Assembly (NCBI GenBank): GCA_903854305.1
Contig: CAINWC010000329.1
Span: forward strand, 1 to 8,294
Length of the DNA stretch: 8,294 nt
Direction: 5' to 3'
From: an uncultured Pseudomonadota bacterium
GTDB lineage: Bacteria > Pseudomonadota > Gammaproteobacteria > Burkholderiales > Methylophilaceae
The notes beneath the pieces are model-generated. The model did not search any database, had not been told where the DNA came from, and saw only the letters and a list, made by a program, of their open reading frames with translations. The translations under genes and the position numbers were made by a program. Shown in pieces: positions 5,517 through 8,294 of the stretch; the stretch's first letter is position 1, and each line of letters starts with the position of its first letter.

Positions 5517-6293
5517 ATGAGCCACGGAACACACTTGCCAGAGGAAGAGCCATACTTGGTTCACAACCTGAAGGAAATCATCCAGATATTGGCTGATTTA
5601 TCGAAACGCAAAACTATGATTAGAGTGTCATTCAACCTTGGCGATGATGAATGTCTGACCACCATTATTGAAGTTGATGAGGAAAATCATGCCGTTTATC
5701 TTGATATTGGTCTTGATGAGGACTTTAACAACAGCCTGCTTCTAAGCCCGCATGTGGTTTTTATTAGAGATGATGGCGTTAAAATAAAATGGATAAGTGA
5801 CAAGCTCTCTGTGGTTAACTTGACTGGCGGCAAAGCCATTAAAATTGCCCTTCCTGCTAAGATAGTACGCATGCAACGCAGAGATTTCTTTCGCGTTCCG
5901 ACACCACTATTAAATCCGGTACTATGCCAAATCCCGATTCCTAGCGAAGCGAGTTCTGACGCGGACAAGACGCTGGAACTCACCATTGTAGACGTTAGCC
6001 TCGGTGGCGTTGGCGTTCTTGCAACAGACCCACTGCATCCCGCGTTGGTAGAAGGTGCAAGCTTTGATCGCTGCAAAATTAGTTTTCCAGAAATAGGTAT
6101 GGCAAATCTTACGCTACAAATAAAAAATGTGATCCCTCTTCCTATGAAAAGCGGCACCATTAAATACCGTATTGGCCTGGAATATATAGAACCGTCTCGC
6201 AGCAATGAGGGTTTGATTCACAAGTACACCTTTAATCTAGAGCGCGCTACGCTGGCACTCGCACATAGCACTGACCTTGCCACCAAAAAATAG
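5517..6293 (+). CDS. ycgR: YcgR-type c-di-GMP-binding flagellar brake protein (PilZ)
   Basis: This encodes 258 residues, the usual two-domain YcgR layout. An N-terminal YcgR/PilZN-like beta domain (about 12-115) is followed by a PilZ domain from about 118. The c-di-GMP signature is intact: RRDFFR (121-126, giving RXXXR at Arg122/Arg126) and DVSLGG (159-164, the [D/N]XSXXG motif). In the family, c-di-GMP binding lets the protein contact the flagellar motor and slow or bias rotation. AGGAAA lies just before the ATG at good spacing. It probably shares a transcript with rsuA (36-nt gap). No flagellar gene is in the window, so a motor target is inferred from the family only; it might act on another c-di-GMP output. 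There is no clear terminator after it. Confidence 0.92.
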   Translation: MSHGTHLPEEEPYLVHNLKEIIQILADLSKRKTMIRVSFNLGDDECLTTIIEVDEENHAVYLDIGLDEDFNNSLLLSPHVVFIRDDGVKIKWISDKLSVVNLTGGKAIKIALPAKIVRMQRRDFFRVPTPLLNPVLCQIPIPSEASSDADKTLELTIVDVSLGGVGVLATDPLHPALVEGASFDRCKISFPEIGMANLTLQIKNVIPLPMKSGTIKYRIGLEYIEPSRSNEGLIHKYTFNLERATLALAHSTDLATKK

Positions 6294-6294
6294 G

Positions 6295-6379
6295 CTCACT
6301 TCAAGCGTAAGCTGCTTCCACGAAAGGAGGTATCTAACGTGTATAAATACCGACGGCTTGAAGTACACAAAGAAGTGAG
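6295..6379 (+). promoter_or_regulatory. Candidate structured RNA element with hidden ribosome-binding site
   Basis: The left arm CTCACTTCAAGC (6295-6306) has two alternative partners. Bases 6298-6306 pair perfectly with GCTTGAAGT (6356-6364, 9 bp), and bases 6295-6302 pair perfectly with GAAGTGAG (6372-6379, 8 bp); the two exclude each other. Inside lies AAAGGAGGT (6323-6331), a perfect Shine-Dalgarno sequence. Its GGAGG can pair with CTTCC (6315-6319, 6-base loop), and its GGTAT with ATACC (6347-6351). This looks like a post-transcriptional switch, thermosensor or translational leader. I recognise no known riboswitch class. Confidence 0.45.
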
Positions 6380-6443
6380 ATGCAGATCCTTACCAATCAA
6401 AAGATACATAACGAGTCACATAAAATATGAAAATATTGCTTAA
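6339..6443 (+). CDS. Candidate 34-residue basic small protein or leader peptide
   Basis: A GTG start lies 7 nt after a perfect AAAGGAGGT Shine-Dalgarno sequence (6323-6331), the strongest ribosome-binding site in the window. It opens 34 codons ending in TAA. The peptide starts VYKYRRLEVHKEVRCRS and ends SHIKYENIA. It is rich in Lys/Arg, with one Cys and no hydrophobic segment. The frame overlaps the start of the next small gene by 17 nt, so its translation could couple to or control that gene. It matches no family I know. The coding case rests on the ribosome-binding site and the overlap only; the site might serve another purpose. Confidence 0.35.
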   Translation: MYKYRRLEVHKEVRCRSLPIKRYITSHIKYENIA

Positions 6444-6633
6444 AAAATGCGCGAACACCCTGACAATTGCTACATCAATATTTTTGGCGATAGGGTTAGG
6501 TTATATGTTTGTAAAAAACCAACCAATCAGTGATTTAATCTCAGAAATTTCATTTTGTTATTTAGCGATTGCTGTTTTTAACTATATAACATTTGGCACT
6601 GCAACTTTGTGGCATCAGAAAAGCAGTAGTTAG
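6427..6633 (+). CDS. Small two-helix membrane protein, unknown function
   Basis: This encodes 68 residues. A basic start (MKILLKKCAN) is followed by two hydrophobic helices, about 12-29 (LTIATSIFLAIGLGYMFV) and about 43-62 (FCYLAIAVFNYITFGTATLW). A short polar loop, KNQPISDLISE, separates them, and the tail is WHQKSSS. Membrane location with both ends in the cytoplasm fits the positive-inside rule. The base composition is more AT rich than neighbouring genes, which may point to transfer or a poorly conserved gene. Its own ribosome-binding site is weak (CGAG about 10 nt upstream), so it may depend on translation of the overlapping 34-codon frame. I do not recognise the family. It could be an accessory subunit of the Nramp-like transporter that starts 161 nt downstream, but nothing in the sequence proves that. 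Confidence 0.55.
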   Translation: MKILLKKCANTLTIATSIFLAIGLGYMFVKNQPISDLISEISFCYLAIAVFNYITFGTATLWHQKSSS

Positions 6634-6761
6634 CAAAGGTGCAATAGCCGTTGTTTACCTTGTCTTAATTAAAAGCAACTCAATCTCAATTCAATGACTA
6701 AAATATATTTTAAACGGCATGACTTTACCGCTGAAGACTGTAATGTTGCGTTCACGTTAAA

Positions 6762-6779
6762 AATGACTTTAATGACTTT
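6762..6779. repeat. 9-bp tandem repeat before the Nramp-like gene
   Basis: AATGACTTT occurs twice in tandem (6762-6770, 6771-6779), followed by the degenerate AATAAATTT (6780-6788). It lies immediately upstream of the transporter start, in its presumed leader, where no strong Shine-Dalgarno sequence is visible. It could be replication slippage or a repeat-type operator. Confidence 0.55.
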
Positions 6780-6794
6780 AATAAATTTGATCAG

Positions 6795-8072
6795 ATGATT
6801 CACTTTAGAATTCTTTGGAATCGCTTGAAGCAACACCCTTTATCGCGGGTTGGACCTGGGCTGATTACCGGTGTAGCCGATGATGATCCGAGCGGCATAG
6901 CAACTTACTCTCAAGCAGGTGCTCAATTCGGCCTCAATATGTTATGGACGATGCCGCTTGCTTTCCCAATGATGGCTGCGGTGCAATCCATGTGCGCACT
7001 GATAGGCCGAGTGACTGGAAAAGGACTCGCCGCTAATATTAAGGCCACGTTTCCGCCAATCGTGCTTCAAGGTGTTGTGCTGCTACTGTTAATTGCAAAT
7101 ACACTCAACATTGCTGCGGACGTTGCCGCAATGGGAGAAGTTGCGGAACTCGTCACAGGATTCAATCGCCATATGATGACTGCATTCTTCGTATTCGGAA
7201 CGCTGTTGCTACAGGTTTTTGTTCCCTACCATCGCTATGTATTCTTTCTTAAGTGGCTGACACTCTCACTGCTAGCCTACGCAGCGGTCTTATTCACCGT
7301 TCACGTTCCTTGGAGCGAGGTGGCATTACGCACAGTCTGGCCTAGTTTCACACTAAACGCGAATACCGCTGCTGTGATTGTTGGTGTATTTGGTACAACA
7401 ATAAGCCCTTACCTCTTCTTTTGGCAGGCCTCAGAAGAAGTCGAGGACATGCGGGCAAAGCAAGATAAAGCGCTGCTATTGCTGGATGCGCATGATGCAG
7501 CACCAGAACTGCGTCGCATCCGCTGGGACACATGGAGTGGCATGCTGTACTCCAACATCACGGCATTTTTTATCATTCTGGCGACAGCCGTCACGCTCAA
7601 CGTTGCGGGAATTACTGACATCAATACTGCTGCACAGGCCGCTGGCGCGCTTCGGCCACTTGCTGGTGAATTCGCATACCTTCTTTTTGCCATTGGTATT
7701 CTCGGGGTCGGTTTGATCGGCGTGCCGGTACTTGCGGGCTCAGCAGCCTATGCACTATCAGAGGCAATGAGTTGGAAGTGGGGACTAGAACGCAAGGCGA
7801 CTGACGCTCGCGGCTTTTATGGCGTTATCGTTGTTAGTGTACTTGCTGGGCTGATCATCCAGTACTCGCCAATCAGTCCGATGAAAGCGTTATTCTGGAG
7901 TGCCGTGATCAACGGTGTCGTTGCAGTACCGCTAATGGTTGTGATTATCGTGCTAGCTTCAAATAAGTCAGTAATGGGTGCTTTTACTGCAAGTCGTCCA
8001 ATTATCGCGCTTGGTTGGGTGACTACTGTAGTAATGGGCATCGCAGCTTTGTGCATGCTGATACCAAGCTAG
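6795..8072 (+). CDS. Nramp-superfamily (SLC11-like) divalent metal transporter, divergent metal site
   Basis: This encodes 425 residues with about 11 hydrophobic helices and belongs to the Nramp/MntH superfamily. The N-terminal GPGLITGVADDDPSGIATYS corresponds to helix 1 of Nramp proteins, where classical members carry DPGN as metal ligands; here it reads DDDPSGI (29-35). The second signature, usually with MPH, reads GTTISPYLFFWQASEEVED (200-218). The helix 6 region reads GMLYSNITAFFIILATA, unlike the Ala-X-X-Met metal-binding motif of MntH. These changes are typical of a separate branch, some members of which (NRMT type) carry Mg2+ and Mn2+ as larger hydrated ions. The substrate could therefore be Mg2+, Mn2+ or Fe2+. 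The start ATG lacks a good Shine-Dalgarno sequence, but the N-terminus just before GPGL has the expected length. The gene converges on the EAL gene with 15 nt between them. Confidence 0.93.
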   Translation: MIHFRILWNRLKQHPLSRVGPGLITGVADDDPSGIATYSQAGAQFGLNMLWTMPLAFPMMAAVQSMCALIGRVTGKGLAANIKATFPPIVLQGVVLLLLIANTLNIAADVAAMGEVAELVTGFNRHMMTAFFVFGTLLLQVFVPYHRYVFFLKWLTLSLLAYAAVLFTVHVPWSEVALRTVWPSFTLNANTAAVIVGVFGTTISPYLFFWQASEEVEDMRAKQDKALLLLDAHDAAPELRRIRWDTWSGMLYSNITAFFIILATAVTLNVAGITDINTAAQAAGALRPLAGEFAYLLFAIGILGVGLIGVPVLAGSAAYALSEAMSWKWGLERKATDARGFYGVIVVSVLAGLIIQYSPISPMKALFWSAVINGVVAVPLMVVIIVLASNKSVMGAFTASRPIIALGWVTTVVMGIAALCMLIPS

Positions 8073-8087
8073 CATTGCCCTCAGGGG

Positions 8088-8294
8088 TTACAGAACATTG
8101 CCTTTAGATGCTAAGAAAGTCGGCCTAGAAGCAGTGAGTAACACTTCAAATTCATTTGCAGGCAAAGGTTTACTGAAATAGTAGCCTTGTAACTCATCAC
8201 AGCCAATCGCTTGTAGATAATCATGCTGGTAACGGGTCTCAACGCCCTCGGCAATAACCTTCATGCCTAAGCTTTGTCCAAGCACAATAATGGC
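8088..8294 (-). CDS. EAL-domain c-di-GMP phosphodiesterase, C-terminal part (runs off the window)
   Basis: The frame is open to the right edge (reading [20 protein letters not shown]), so the start lies outside; 68 residues are visible. [34 protein letters not shown] is the conserved C-terminal end of EAL domains. The Glu of AEGVE is a catalytic-site residue, and the QGY-FSKP segment closes the barrel. The protein should hydrolyse c-di-GMP to pGpG, provided the missing part carries the EAL motif. Composite GGDEF-EAL architecture, PAS sensors or membrane helices cannot be judged from here. It opposes c-di-GMP signalling to the YcgR-type effector elsewhere in the window. Confidence 0.93.
   Translation of the reverse strand, partial: AIIVLGQSLGMKVIAEGVETRYQHDYLQAIGCDELQGYYFSKPLPANEFEVLLTASRPTFLASKGNVL

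Noticed and set aside
5696..6205. 169-codon open frame antisense to the ycgR-like gene.
   Set aside because: The composition is Ser/Arg/Leu-rich with no domain or ribosome-binding site. The sense frame has intact PilZ motifs.
6636..6661. AAGGT...ACCTT inverted repeat after the small membrane protein as a terminator.
   Set aside because: It has only 5 bp, a 16-base loop and no T run.
6634..6794. Manganese (yybP-ykoY) or magnesium riboswitch before the Nramp-like gene.
   Set aside because: I could not find the conserved core sequences or helices by eye. A covariance-model scan would settle it.
7348..7716. Several open frames overlapping the Nramp-like gene on both strands.
   Set aside because: They are shadows of a clear membrane-transporter frame and have no recognisable protein features.
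1..8294. CRISPR array, tRNA, rRNA, insertion sequence or phage attachment site.
   Set aside because: No periodic repeats, cloverleaf-like sequence, transposase frame or terminal inverted repeats were seen.

Overview
The window looks like a chromosomal segment of a Gram-negative proteobacterium. The evidence is an outer-membrane beta-barrel protein, type IV pilin, YcgR-type PilZ protein, RsuA, Hsp33 and a Fur-type operator. Moderate GC and the style of the proteins suggest a betaproteobacterium, perhaps Methylophilaceae; that family-level guess is recall, not a search result.

Layout. Positions 1-176 hold no supportable gene. From 177 to 2160 on the minus strand runs an iron-uptake operon. It is transcribed from about 2182 and reads secreted cupredoxin, then FTR1/EfeU-type iron permease, then a small outer-membrane barrel protein, the last two coupled with a 1-nt gap. 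A sigma70-like promoter overlapped by a good Fur box lies at 2188-2217. The divergent gene on the plus strand is hslO (Hsp33), which is split into two overlapping frames at an ATTTTATGA junction (2610-2618). Convergent to it, on the minus strand, is a pair: a TrmH/SpoU-family rRNA/tRNA methyltransferase (3714-4505) followed 24 nt later by a type IV pilin (3198-3689).

The 258-bp divergent region 4506-4763 contains a plausible plus-strand promoter, two interleaved inverted repeats with pseudoknot topology and a terminator-like hairpin. It could encode a small RNA or an attenuating leader for the next gene. On the plus strand follow rsuA (16S rRNA pseudouridine 516 synthase) and a ycgR-like c-di-GMP flagellar brake gene. 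Positions 6294-6443 form an RNA-structure-rich stretch with a textbook Shine-Dalgarno sequence that can be hidden in hairpins. It precedes a 34-codon GTG open frame, which overlaps a small two-helix membrane protein (6427-6633). An Nramp-superfamily divalent metal transporter with non-canonical metal-site motifs (6795-8072) follows. The window ends inside the C-terminal part of an EAL-domain c-di-GMP phosphodiesterase on the minus strand.

How it fits together. Two metal-transport loci (the Fur-controlled FTR1 operon and the Nramp-like carrier) flank housekeeping RNA-modification genes. There are two c-di-GMP genes (YcgR effector, EAL phosphodiesterase) and one pilin, but no obvious single pathway links them. 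The least explained parts are the split hslO, the copper-ligand-less cupredoxin in the FTR1 operon, and the two structured non-coding stretches.
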